From contig NZ_CP025804.1 of NCBI RefSeq assembly GCF_003352085.1, positions 3,658,001-3,722,000 on the forward strand: 64,000 nt of DNA, read 5' to 3'. The notes below the pieces were generated by a model, which searched no databases, was not told the origin of the DNA, and saw nothing but the letters and a program-made list of their open reading frames with translations. Source of the stretch: Sulfitobacter sp. SK012 (GTDB taxonomy: Bacteria; Pseudomonadota; Alphaproteobacteria; Rhodobacterales; Rhodobacteraceae). Each line of letters opens with the position of its first letter. Within the stretch, counting starts at the first letter, position 1. A program made the translations under genes and the position numbers. Positions 18,427-26,615 of the stretch are shown piece after piece.

Positions 18427-18996
18427 ATGTCCTGGACCGATGACCGCGTGGAAACGCTGAAGAAGATGTGGGGCGAAGGCCAATCCGCAAGCCAGATCGC
18501 CAAGGAATTGGGCGGGGTCACACGCAATGCGGTGATCGGCAAAGTGCACCGTTTGGGCCTGTCCAACCGTGCGACGGCAGGTGCAGCAGCCAAGCCCGAC
18601 GCAAAGGCAAAACCTGCACCAAAGGTAGAGCCGAAGGTCAAGGAGGCACCCGTACGGGTGAAGCCTGAGCTTAAGACCGAGCCTGCGATTGACCCAAATG
18701 CGGTCATCCCTTCACGCAAGCAGATTATCCCAGCGGGGCAACCGCTGCCACCGCAGCCATCTGCAAATGAAATCAGTCCCGAAGCGTTGGCTAAGGTCAA
18801 CGAAATCGAGAAGAAGGCCAAAAAGATCAGCCTGATGGAACTGACGGAACGGACGTGCAAATGGCCTGTAGGTGATCCCGCGACCGAGGACTTCTGGTTC
18901 TGCGGCCTGCCTGTGCAACAAGGCAAGCCTTATTGCGAGGCCCATGTCGGTGTGGCGTTCCAACCAATGTCCGCACGGCGCGATCGTCGCCGCTAA
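18427..18996 (+). CDS. gcrA: Cell-cycle regulator GcrA
   Basis: 189 residues. It begins MSWTDDRVETLKKMWGEG followed by SASQIAKELGGVTRNAVIGKVHRLGLSNR, the GcrA helix-turn-helix. A lysine-, alanine- and proline-rich linker spans about 52-135. The C-terminus, CKWPVGDP...FWFCGLPVQQGKPYCEAH, is the conserved sigma-70-contacting domain. GcrA recruits RNA polymerase to promoters carrying CcrM-methylated GANTC sites. The start at 18427 matches family N-termini; five upstream codons (from 18412) overlap the leader region and are excluded. Confidence 0.95.
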   Translation: MSWTDDRVETLKKMWGEGQSASQIAKELGGVTRNAVIGKVHRLGLSNRATAGAAAKPDAKAKPAPKVEPKVKEAPVRVKPELKTEPAIDPNAVIPSRKQIIPAGQPLPPQPSANEISPEALAKVNEIEKKAKKISLMELTERTCKWPVGDPATEDFWFCGLPVQQGKPYCEAHVGVAFQPMSARRDRRR

Positions 18997-19017
18997 GGGC
19001 ACCTGCCCTACATAATC

Positions 19018-19040
19018 CGCACTGCTGCGCGGTGCGTTTT
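19018..19040 (+). terminator. Possible terminator after gcrA
   Basis: CGCAC at 19018-19022 and GTGCG at 19032-19036, followed by TTTT. The stem is short but GC-rich and ends 44 bp behind the gcrA stop. Confidence 0.45.
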
Positions 19041-19099
19041 ACTCCTCAAACAGGCGGGCGGTTTTACCGTCTAAGCCTGTGGTATTGAACGAGGTGCCT

Positions 19100-20320
19100 A
19101 TGTCGGACGCATCTAAACCAACCCCTGGGGCGCTTGACGGGCTTTTTGTGCTCGACCTCAGTCGGATTCTGGCGGGCCCCACCTGTACGCAGATGTTGGG
19201 TGATTTGGGTGCGACCGTGATCAAGGTTGAGAATCCGAAATCGGGCGGTGACGATACGCGGGGTTGGGGACCGAACTTTGCTTTGGACGCCGACGGAAAC
19301 CGCACCGACCTCAGCGCCTATTTTATGTCTTCGAACCGCAACAAGCAGTCCATCGCCGTGGATATTTCAACCGACGAAGGCCAACGCACGATACGCCAGC
19401 TCGCCGCTCGGGCCGATGTGATCGTTGAAAATTACAAGCCTGACGGTCTGGTCAAATACGGGCTGGATCACAAAACGCTTTTGGCCAAGCACCCGGCGCT
19501 GGTTTATTGCTCAATCTCCGGCTACGGACAAACCGGTCCAAATCGAGAGCAGCCCGGCTATGATTTGATGGCTCAGGGATTTGGCGGGATTATGTCGCTG
19601 ACGGGCGATCCAGACGGAGTGCCGACAAAAGTGGGCGTGGGCATCGCGGATGTCATGTGCGGCATGTACGCGACCATCGGTGTGCTGGCCGCCTTGCGCC
19701 ACCGTGACGCGACGGGCGAAGGCCAGCACATCGATCTGGCGCTGGTTGATGCCCAGATGGCGTGGCTGATCAATGAGGGTGTGAATTTCCTGACGTCAGG
19801 CGAGCTTCCCCAGCGGCGCGGCAATGCACATCCCAACATCGTCCCATACGATGCCTTTGAATGTTCTGACGGTCACCTGTTGTTGGCTGTCGGCAATGAC
19901 CCGCAATTTGCTCGGTTCTGTGATGTTCTTGGGTTGGTCCATTTAGTGGTGGATCCGAAGTTCACCACAAACCTCGCCCGGATCGAAAACCGCGACGCGT
20001 TGATGGTGCATTTAGTCCCAGCCATTCAAACTTGGACCAAGAACGATCTACTTGCGGCTCTGCAATCTGTAAAAGTACCAGCTGGTCCCATCAACACTGT
20101 CGGCGAAGCGCTTTCATCTTCACAGGCAAAGGCCCGTGGCACGGTGTTTGAAATGCCTGTTGATGACGTTGCATCAGGACAGGTCAGCCTACTTGGCAAT
20201 CCGCTCAAATTGTCCAAGACCCCCGTCACTTATCGCCGTCCCCCTCCGCGTTTTGGCCAAGATACCGACGAGATTCTTGAAACATGGGCCAAGGACACCG
20301 GCGCAGATACCACGGATTGA
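19100..20320 (+). CDS. CaiB/BaiF-family (class III) CoA-transferase
   Basis: 406 residues. The family opening, LDGLFVLDLSRILAGPTCTQMLGDLGATVIKVE, is at about 12-44. The catalytic Asp, which forms the acyl-enzyme anhydride in formyl-CoA transferase, is D184 in GVGIADVMCGMY. Members move CoA between carboxylic acids. ATG 19100 with GAGGTG upstream was chosen over an in-frame GTG at 19079. No partner enzyme is adjacent, so the acid pair is unknown. Confidence 0.9.
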   Translation: MSDASKPTPGALDGLFVLDLSRILAGPTCTQMLGDLGATVIKVENPKSGGDDTRGWGPNFALDADGNRTDLSAYFMSSNRNKQSIAVDISTDEGQRTIRQLAARADVIVENYKPDGLVKYGLDHKTLLAKHPALVYCSISGYGQTGPNREQPGYDLMAQGFGGIMSLTGDPDGVPTKVGVGIADVMCGMYATIGVLAALRHRDATGEGQHIDLALVDAQMAWLINEGVNFLTSGELPQRRGNAHPNIVPYDAFECSDGHLLLAVGNDPQFARFCDVLGLVHLVVDPKFTTNLARIENRDALMVHLVPAIQTWTKNDLLAALQSVKVPAGPINTVGEALSSSQAKARGTVFEMPVDDVASGQVSLLGNPLKLSKTPVTYRRPPPRFGQDTDEILETWAKDTGADTTD

Positions 20321-20474
20321 CCAGCGGAAAACTGCTCCAGTCCCTTGAGTTTACGCAGATTGACGCCATTTTTGAGAACGACTGACACATCTGCTCACGA
20401 AACTTGTGGACGGCTTCACGTTGACGTGTGACAGCGATCAAGATCGTTCTTAAACGCCTCCAATGCCGCTATTT

Positions 20475-20494
20475 CTAATGATTGTAGACATTAG
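20475..20494 (+). promoter_or_regulatory. CTAATG/CATTAG dyad upstream of the TPR-opg genes
   Basis: A perfect 6-bp inverted repeat, CTAATG at 20475-20480 and CATTAG at 20489-20494, with an 8-nt spacer. It lies 15 bp before the GTG start of the TPR gene. Spacing suits a dimeric regulator; none is identified. Confidence 0.3.
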
Positions 20495-20509
20495 TTAAAG
20501 GTAGACCTT

Positions 20510-21862
20510 GTGATCAGAACCGATATTTGTACATGCCCTGTGACCCTATCTTCCGCCGATGCGCTTGAAGATTGGAACGCAATGATTGTTGCGTTTTTGG
20601 CCCATGGAACACAAACCCCAGTACACCTTGGCGCGCTTTTGACGGCCGAACCCGAATTTGCCATGGCCCATGCGGCACGGGGGATGTTTTCACTGATGAT
20701 GGGCCGGGCTGAACTGGTTGAGACCGCGCGCCAAGCCCTTGCATCGGCACAAGATTTGCAGCGCCAAACGGAGATCACAGCCCGCGAGGCAGGCTGGATC
20801 GTGGCGCTTGCGCGATGGCTCGATGGATCCCCCACCGGGGCGATCGCAGCGCTTGAGGACGTGCTTGCTACCTTCACGGCTGACACGCTCACCGCCAAGG
20901 CAAGTCACGGTATCCGCTTTATCCTAGGCGACAGCACTGGAATGCGCGCGTCAATCGAGCGGGTGCTAAGCGCGCATGGCGACGATCATCCGTGCAGAGG
21001 TTACCTGTTAGGCTGCCACGCCTTCACGCTTGAAGAAACCGGGGAATATAAGGCCGCCGAACGTGTCGGGCATGCGGGTCTCGCCTTGGCCCATGACGAT
21101 GCTTGGGGCCTGCACGCGGTGGCACATGTTCATGACATGACTGCGCGACCCGATCTTGGGATCGCTCTGATCGAAGACAACACCGCCGCTTGGTCCGGCT
21201 CGAACAATTTTCGCTATCATGTCTGGTGGCACAAAGCGCTGCTCCACCTTGATCGCTGCGAACTTGACGTGGCGCTCGGCCTTTATGATGCGCAAATCCG
21301 CTCTGACAAGACAGATGATTACCGCGATATCTCCAATGCAACGTCGCTGTTGATGCGGCTTGAACTCGAAGGGGTCAACGTCGGTCGCCGCTGGGCAGAA
21401 TTGGCGGATCATTCCGAAAAGCGGGTCGAAGATGGCTGTCTGGTCTTTGCCGACCTGCATTATATGCTGGCGCTTACGGGGGCCGAACGGGGCTCTGCGC
21501 AAGATGCGATGATGGCACGCTTTGCTCGTGACGCAAAAAAGAGCGGCGATATGCCCGTACGGATCGCCAACCCCGGTGAAGCCGCACTTGCCGGTCTTAA
21601 TGCCTTTGCTGAAGGGCGGTATGACGTCGCCTTTAGGCACCTCGCGACGGCACGCCCTGCCATGCAGAGCATTGGCGGTAGTCACGCCCAACGCGATGTG
21701 TTTGAACGCATGACAATTGATGCGGGGCTGCGTGCGGGTCGCTTTAACGAAGCCGAACAAATCCTGCATGACCGTTTGGCTGTGCGCGGAGGCAACGAAG
21801 ACCGTTTTGCAGCCGTTCGTTTCGACAAGATTAACTATGCTCGGCGCATTCCGGCACAATAA
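20510..21862 (+). CDS. Tetratricopeptide-repeat protein (TTC38-like)
   Basis: 450 residues, soluble, made of helical repeats rich in Ala and Leu. The sequence runs FAMAHAARGMFSLMMGR, then AREAGWIVALARWLDG, then HDHDAWGLHAVAHVHDM-like elements as in the TTC38/COQ-like TPR group. No catalytic motif is seen. The GTG start has AAAGG upstream. It is followed after 45 bp by opgC and may belong to that operon, but a role in glucan synthesis is only suggested by position. Confidence 0.78.
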   Translation: MIRTDICTCPVTLSSADALEDWNAMIVAFLAHGTQTPVHLGALLTAEPEFAMAHAARGMFSLMMGRAELVETARQALASAQDLQRQTEITAREAGWIVALARWLDGSPTGAIAALEDVLATFTADTLTAKASHGIRFILGDSTGMRASIERVLSAHGDDHPCRGYLLGCHAFTLEETGEYKAAERVGHAGLALAHDDAWGLHAVAHVHDMTARPDLGIALIEDNTAAWSGSNNFRYHVWWHKALLHLDRCELDVALGLYDAQIRSDKTDDYRDISNATSLLMRLELEGVNVGRRWAELADHSEKRVEDGCLVFADLHYMLALTGAERGSAQDAMMARFARDAKKSGDMPVRIANPGEAALAGLNAFAEGRYDVAFRHLATARPAMQSIGGSHAQRDVFERMTIDAGLRAGRFNEAEQILHDRLAVRGGNEDRFAAVRFDKINYARRIPAQ

Positions 21863-21907
21863 CGGCGCGCTGTTGGATTACCTGATAATGAGTGAAGATC
21901 AAAAAAC

Positions 21908-23146
21908 ATGACGCTGGCTGCAACTGACGCACTGCCCATAGCAACTGCCCCTGCAATATCCGCACCCCGCGTGCGCGATTTGCGGCTCGATTTCTTTCGC
22001 GGCATCGCCATGTTCATCATCTTGATGGCGCATACGCCGGGTAACTTTTTCACCTCATGGATCCCAGCGCGCTGGGGCTTTTCTGATGCGACGGAGATTT
22101 TCGTTTTCTGTTCCGGTATGGCGTCCGCGATCGCCTTTGGTGGGACGTTCGACCGCATGGGCTGGCGGCTTGGAACGGCGCGCGTGGCCTTTAGGGTTTG
22201 GCAGGTCTACTGGGCGCATCTAGGACTTTTCATCGCGGTGGCGGCCCTGCTGGCAGCATTCGATTACTACGGTGGTTTCGACAAAAACTACATTGGGTCG
22301 CTGAACCTTTGGAAGTTCTTTAACGATCCCGCTGTGCCTTTGATTGGCCTTGTTACGTTGAGCTATGTGCCGAACTATTTCGACATTCTGCCGATGTATA
22401 TGGTCGTACTTGCGATGATGCCCATCATCATGGCGCTGTCGCGTGTTAACCTATGGGCAGTCGCGGCGTTTGTATTCGTCGTTTGGCTGGGTGCCCAAGA
22501 ATGGCTTTGGGGGTCCGCGCGGTTATCGTTGCCGGCGGAGCCTTGGTCGGATCGACGGTGGTTCTTCAACCCGTTCGGCTGGCAATTGGTCTTCTTTACC
22601 GGCTTTGCTTTTATGCGCGGTTGGCTCCCCAAACCGCCAGTCCACAGCCTTTTGATTGCTCTGGCCGTGTTTATTTTGGTCGCGAACATCCCGCTTAGCA
22701 GTATTGGCGTTCGCGCAATCGCGCGGGATTGGTTTTACGTCACTGAAACTGGAAACTGGGTCATAGATACCCGGATCGCAATCAAGCCGCTGATCAACAA
22801 AAGTGACTTTGGTCTCTTTCGGTATCTGCATTTTCTTAGCCTCGCTTACCTTGCTTGGGTTCTCGCCGGAGACAAAGGTGCAAGGCTGATTGCTAGCGGC
22901 CAAGGCGCTTTGGCGAGGGCCTGGCAGGGGGTCGTCGCCGTCATTCTAAAGGTCGGACAGCAGTCGCTTGCGGTTTTTGTAGTCTCAATGTTCACTGCGC
23001 GGGTCATGGGCTTTGTTATGGACCAGATCGGGCGCGACACATTCAACGTTTGGGTGGTGAATATTGGCGGAGCCCTTATCTTGGTCGCAACGGCCTACGG
23101 TGCCGGGTGGTTCAAATCACAACCTTGGCGAAAGAAAGTAAACTGA
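21908..23146 (+). CDS. opgC: OpgC, periplasmic-glucan succinyl/acyl-transfer membrane protein
   Basis: 412 residues with about ten membrane segments. RLDFFRGIAMFIILMAHTPGNFF near 26-48 is the OpgC signature, followed by FVFCSGMASAIAFG. The family substitutes osmoregulated periplasmic glucans, for example with succinyl groups. Its TGA overlaps the ATG of the next gene (TGATG), so translation is coupled to the opgG homologue. Confidence 0.93.
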   Translation: MTLAATDALPIATAPAISAPRVRDLRLDFFRGIAMFIILMAHTPGNFFTSWIPARWGFSDATEIFVFCSGMASAIAFGGTFDRMGWRLGTARVAFRVWQVYWAHLGLFIAVAALLAAFDYYGGFDKNYIGSLNLWKFFNDPAVPLIGLVTLSYVPNYFDILPMYMVVLAMMPIIMALSRVNLWAVAAFVFVVWLGAQEWLWGSARLSLPAEPWSDRRWFFNPFGWQLVFFTGFAFMRGWLPKPPVHSLLIALAVFILVANIPLSSIGVRAIARDWFYVTETGNWVIDTRIAIKPLINKSDFGLFRYLHFLSLAYLAWVLAGDKGARLIASGQGALARAWQGVVAVILKVGQQSLAVFVVSMFTARVMGFVMDQIGRDTFNVWVVNIGGALILVATAYGAGWFKSQPWRKKVN

Positions 23147-24669
23147 TGCAACGTCGCGATGTCCTCAAATCACTCGCTGCACTGGCAGCGGTACCGCAGG
23201 TCGCTTGGGCGGATCAACCTGGCCTCCGCGTCGGTAATGCGGTGCAATTTGACCACGCTGATGTTGTTGAAAAAGCGCGCGTGCTGGCTGCCAAGGATTA
23301 CGCGCCACGCCCGATGGTTCCGGACGCTTGGCAAAAACTGACTTATGATCAATACCGTCAAATCTGGTTTGATGGTCGGAATGCTCTTTGGCAGAACTCT
23401 GAGGTCCCGCAGCGGGTCGATGTATTCCCGCCGGGCCTTTATTTTCCCCAGGCTGTGGGCATCAATGTGGTCGAGGGTGGCATGGCCAGCCCTGTTCTTT
23501 TTGATCTTGAGGTCTTTGACCGCACCGATGAATTCCCCGAACTGCCGCTTGATGAGACATTGGGTTACTCAGGGCTGCGCCTGCGCGCGGAGCTGGAAAA
23601 GCCCGGCATCTTTCAGGAATACGCCGTATTCCAAGGGGCCAGCTATTTTCGAGGCATTGGCACAGGTGAAATATACGGCCTGTCCGCGCGCGGCCTCGCG
23701 GTCAAAACGGGCGACCCAATGGGTGAAGAGTTTCCCGACTTCACCGAATTCTGGCTGGAAACACCAGCAGCTGGCTCAAATACAACCGTGTTGCACGCGC
23801 TTTTAGACAGCCCCAGTGTAGCGGGAGCCTACCGTTTTGAGATCACCCACGGGGTGGTCCTTGAGATGCAGATTGAAGCGCATCTCTTTGCGCGCACCGA
23901 GTTGGTGAACGTTGGCATCGCGCCGCTGACATCTATGTTCTTGTTTGATGATACCATGCGGCAGCGGTTCTCGGATTTCCGCCCCGCTGTTCATGACAGT
24001 GACGGATTGCTCATTCACAACGGCGGCGGTGAAATCATCTGGAGGCCACTGTCGAACCCGACACGGCTTCAGATCAGCGCGTTCGGTGATAATAACCCGC
24101 GCGGATTTGGACTGATGCAACGCAAGCGAGAGTTTGGCGACTACAACGATCTTGAGGCGCTGTATCACGACCGCCCAGCTGTCTGGATCACCCCAAACGA
24201 AGATTGGGGCCAAGGATCCGTGACGCTGGTTGAAATCCCTGCTGACCTTGAAATTTACGACAATATCGTCGCATATTGGCGCCCTTCCAAAGCCATCCCA
24301 GCTGGGTCCGAGCATAAGATGAGCTACGGTTTGCGCTGGGGAGCAGAGCCTGCGCCCAGAGAGCACGGCCTGTTGCGCGTGCAGAATACTGCGATGGGTG
24401 GACGACCTGAGGGCGGTCAGATTGTTGTGATCGATTTCGAAACCGGCGACGCCCTGCCAGAAGATCTGAGCACCATCGAGATTTTGGTGCGCAGCAATGA
24501 TGTGGAAACCACGCCGGGAATATTGCAACGCAACCCCGAAACAAATGGGCCTCGGTTGGCGTTTACCTTTCAACCCGATGAGGCCGACGTTGCAGAGTTT
24601 CGTGCGCAGCTTCGGATTGATGGACGCCCACTGAGTGAGGTGTGGCTCTACCGGTGGACAAAACCATGA
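23146..24669 (+). CDS. opgG: Glucan biosynthesis protein OpgG/OpgD family, Tat-exported
   Basis: 507 residues. MQRRDVLKSLAALAAVPQVAWA is a twin-arginine signal (RRDVLK) with cleavage near residue 22. The mature part starts with FDHADVVEKARVLAAKDY, the MdoG-domain opening, and holds VNVVEGG-like and GEDWGQGSVTLVEIP elements of the family. It acts in the periplasm on the beta-glucan backbone. OpgD is the Tat-dependent paralogue in E. coli, so OpgD is an alternative name; the position beside opgH favours OpgG. Start fixed by the 1-nt overlap with opgC. Confidence 0.9.
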   Translation: MQRRDVLKSLAALAAVPQVAWADQPGLRVGNAVQFDHADVVEKARVLAAKDYAPRPMVPDAWQKLTYDQYRQIWFDGRNALWQNSEVPQRVDVFPPGLYFPQAVGINVVEGGMASPVLFDLEVFDRTDEFPELPLDETLGYSGLRLRAELEKPGIFQEYAVFQGASYFRGIGTGEIYGLSARGLAVKTGDPMGEEFPDFTEFWLETPAAGSNTTVLHALLDSPSVAGAYRFEITHGVVLEMQIEAHLFARTELVNVGIAPLTSMFLFDDTMRQRFSDFRPAVHDSDGLLIHNGGGEIIWRPLSNPTRLQISAFGDNNPRGFGLMQRKREFGDYNDLEALYHDRPAVWITPNEDWGQGSVTLVEIPADLEIYDNIVAYWRPSKAIPAGSEHKMSYGLRWGAEPAPREHGLLRVQNTAMGGRPEGGQIVVIDFETGDALPEDLSTIEILVRSNDVETTPGILQRNPETNGPRLAFTFQPDEADVAEFRAQLRIDGRPLSEVWLYRWTKP

Positions 24670-26561
24670 CGCCATTGTTGCCAGAAAACATGCCGCCGCG
24701 TGCGCCTCTGGATGTCGAGGTGCAGGATTTTTCCCGCGCGCCGACGCCAACGGAGTTACCGCGCAAGGCATCCGCTGAAGCCGAGATCGGCTGGCGCTGG
24801 CGTGCGGCTACTTTTGTACCAGCGCTGATTGGCACGGCACTGTTGGTTTATGGGCTCTATGGGTGGCTCGCAGATGCTGGAATGACGTCCCTTGAATGGG
24901 CGCTCTTGACGATGATTGGCGCGACGTTTGTTTGGGTCACATTATCCGTCAGCACCGTGGGCGTCGCCATCGCTGGCCTGCTCGCCCGCGCAGAAGCTGA
25001 CACACGTGGCCCCGAAGGCGTGCAGGGCCTTGATGTGGCGCTGTTGGTGCCCGCCTATAACGAAGTGGCCGTTAATGTCTTTGGCAATGCCGCGGCAATG
25101 CTTCAAGATCTCGCCCAACGCAACGGGCCGCACAACTATACATTATTTGTCCTGTCCGACACGCGAGACGAAGCGATTGCCGCGCAAGAATGGCGTGCGT
25201 TCCAAACATTGCAGGCCGAGGCCCCCAGGGGATTTGCGGTGCACTACCGTCGTCGCGCCATGAACACTGACAAAAAAGTTGGAAACCTGCTGAACTGGAT
25301 CGAAGGATGGGGTGCCGCATACGAAGGTATGGTGGTGTTGGACGCAGACAGCCTGATGTCGGGCCGCGCAATCGATCGGTTGGCCTCTGAGTTGTCGCAT
25401 GATCCGCAGGCCGGTTTGATCCAGACCTTTCCGATGTTGATCGGGGCGCGCACTGTTTTCGCGCGGTTGCAGCAGTTCTCCAACATCGCTTATGGCTGGC
25501 TTTTGGCCGAGGGTTTGGCGCTATGGGCAAGCCATGAGGGCAACTATTGGGGCCACAACGCGATCATCCGAACGCGCGCCTTTGCAGACAGTGCGGGCCT
25601 TCCGCATTTGCGCGGTTTGCGAGGCCAGGATCAACTAATTCTAAGCCATGATTTTGTTGAGGCGGGGCTTTTGCGCCGTGCAGGATGGGGCGTTCGGTTC
25701 CTGCCGCGTGTCACCGGCAGCTTTGAAGAAACCCCTGCTACCTTGGTCGATTATGTGATCCGCGATCGGCGCTGGTGTCGCGGCAATCTGCAACACCTGC
25801 GTCTGCTCCGCACGGCAGGGTTCCATCCTGTCTCGCGCTTTCATCTGTTCCACGGTGCGGTGGCTTATCTTTTGTCGCCAGCATGGTTTGTGTTGCTGGT
25901 GATCTGGTCATTGCTTGGCAAGGATTCTGAGACCAACGTGATCCGCTATTTCAATGAAACGAACCCGCTCTTTCCTGATTGGCCCCCCGCGATGAGCCAT
26001 ATCGATTCAGCCGTCTTTCTTGTCATCATGTACGCGATGCTGCTGACGCCCAAGATCGCAGGCGCCGGGATCATTGCAGCGACACCCAAGGCGGCGCGCG
26101 TGTTTGGCGGGGTGCCCGCGTTTCTTGGCGCTTTTGTTACCGAGGTTCTGCTGTCCATCGCCTATGCGCCGATCCTTATGATCCAGCAAACCAAAGCCGT
26201 GCTGCGTGCAACCTTTGGCCAAGCTGAAGCGTGGGCACCTCAATCACGCGAAGCACGCAGTCATTCTTGGCGCGAGCTTTTGGCGTTTCATTGGTTTGAA
26301 ACGGTGTTTGGTTTGATATTGCTCAGCGGGTTGATGGCGGGACTCATCTCGTTGTGGTTGGTGCCGATTGTCGCGAGCCTCGTTTTATCAGTGCCCTTGT
26401 CGGCACTCTCCGGTGTTGAGATCGCAAGGGTCATGCCCGGCACGCTGCGCCTCAACAGCCCCCATACCTTGCGTGAGCCCGCAATCGTCGGCCGCGCACG
26501 CTTAGAGCGTGCGCACCTGCGTGAAGTCTTGGAAAAAGCAGACACCATCGCTGCGGAATAG
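24666..26561 (+). CDS. opgH: Glucans biosynthesis glucosyltransferase OpgH
   Basis: 631 residues. Two membrane segments lie near 48-110, then a GT-A glycosyltransferase domain. It has VALLVPAYNE near 124, VVLDADSLMSG near 225 for the metal-binding acidic triad, and RDRRWCRGN near 370 (catalytic RW motif). Further membrane segments follow from about 395 to 600. It polymerises the linear glucan backbone from UDP-glucose. The ATGA overlap with opgG sets the start. Last gene of the plus-strand opg operon. Confidence 0.95.
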   Translation: MTPLLPENMPPRAPLDVEVQDFSRAPTPTELPRKASAEAEIGWRWRAATFVPALIGTALLVYGLYGWLADAGMTSLEWALLTMIGATFVWVTLSVSTVGVAIAGLLARAEADTRGPEGVQGLDVALLVPAYNEVAVNVFGNAAAMLQDLAQRNGPHNYTLFVLSDTRDEAIAAQEWRAFQTLQAEAPRGFAVHYRRRAMNTDKKVGNLLNWIEGWGAAYEGMVVLDADSLMSGRAIDRLASELSHDPQAGLIQTFPMLIGARTVFARLQQFSNIAYGWLLAEGLALWASHEGNYWGHNAIIRTRAFADSAGLPHLRGLRGQDQLILSHDFVEAGLLRRAGWGVRFLPRVTGSFEETPATLVDYVIRDRRWCRGNLQHLRLLRTAGFHPVSRFHLFHGAVAYLLSPAWFVLLVIWSLLGKDSETNVIRYFNETNPLFPDWPPAMSHIDSAVFLVIMYAMLLTPKIAGAGIIAATPKAARVFGGVPAFLGAFVTEVLLSIAYAPILMIQQTKAVLRATFGQAEAWAPQSREARSHSWRELLAFHWFETVFGLILLSGLMAGLISLWLVPIVASLVLSVPLSALSGVEIARVMPGTLRLNSPHTLREPAIVGRARLERAHLREVLEKADTIAAE

Positions 26562-26567
26562 CAAAAA

Positions 26568-26595
26568 GGGCGCGAGGTTGTGATGCCTCCCGCCC
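26568..26595 (-). terminator. Terminator between convergent opgH and phosphohexomutase genes
   Basis: GGGCGCGAGG at 26568-26577 and CCTCCCGCCC at 26586-26595 form a 10-bp stem with one G-G mismatch. On the minus strand it is followed by TTTTT, so it ends the kps-kdsA-phosphohexomutase operon. It may stop opgH less efficiently from the other side. Confidence 0.75.
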
Positions 26596-26615
26596 CCTAA
26601 TCGCGTCAATTCACC

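Noticed and set aside
21008-21859. Minus-strand open frame (283 codons) opposite the TPR gene
   Set aside because: Antisense shadow; the plus strand has the better codon pattern and start site.
23803-24771. Minus-strand open frame (322 codons) opposite opgG/opgH
   Set aside because: Spans the junction of two well supported opg genes and shows no family features.
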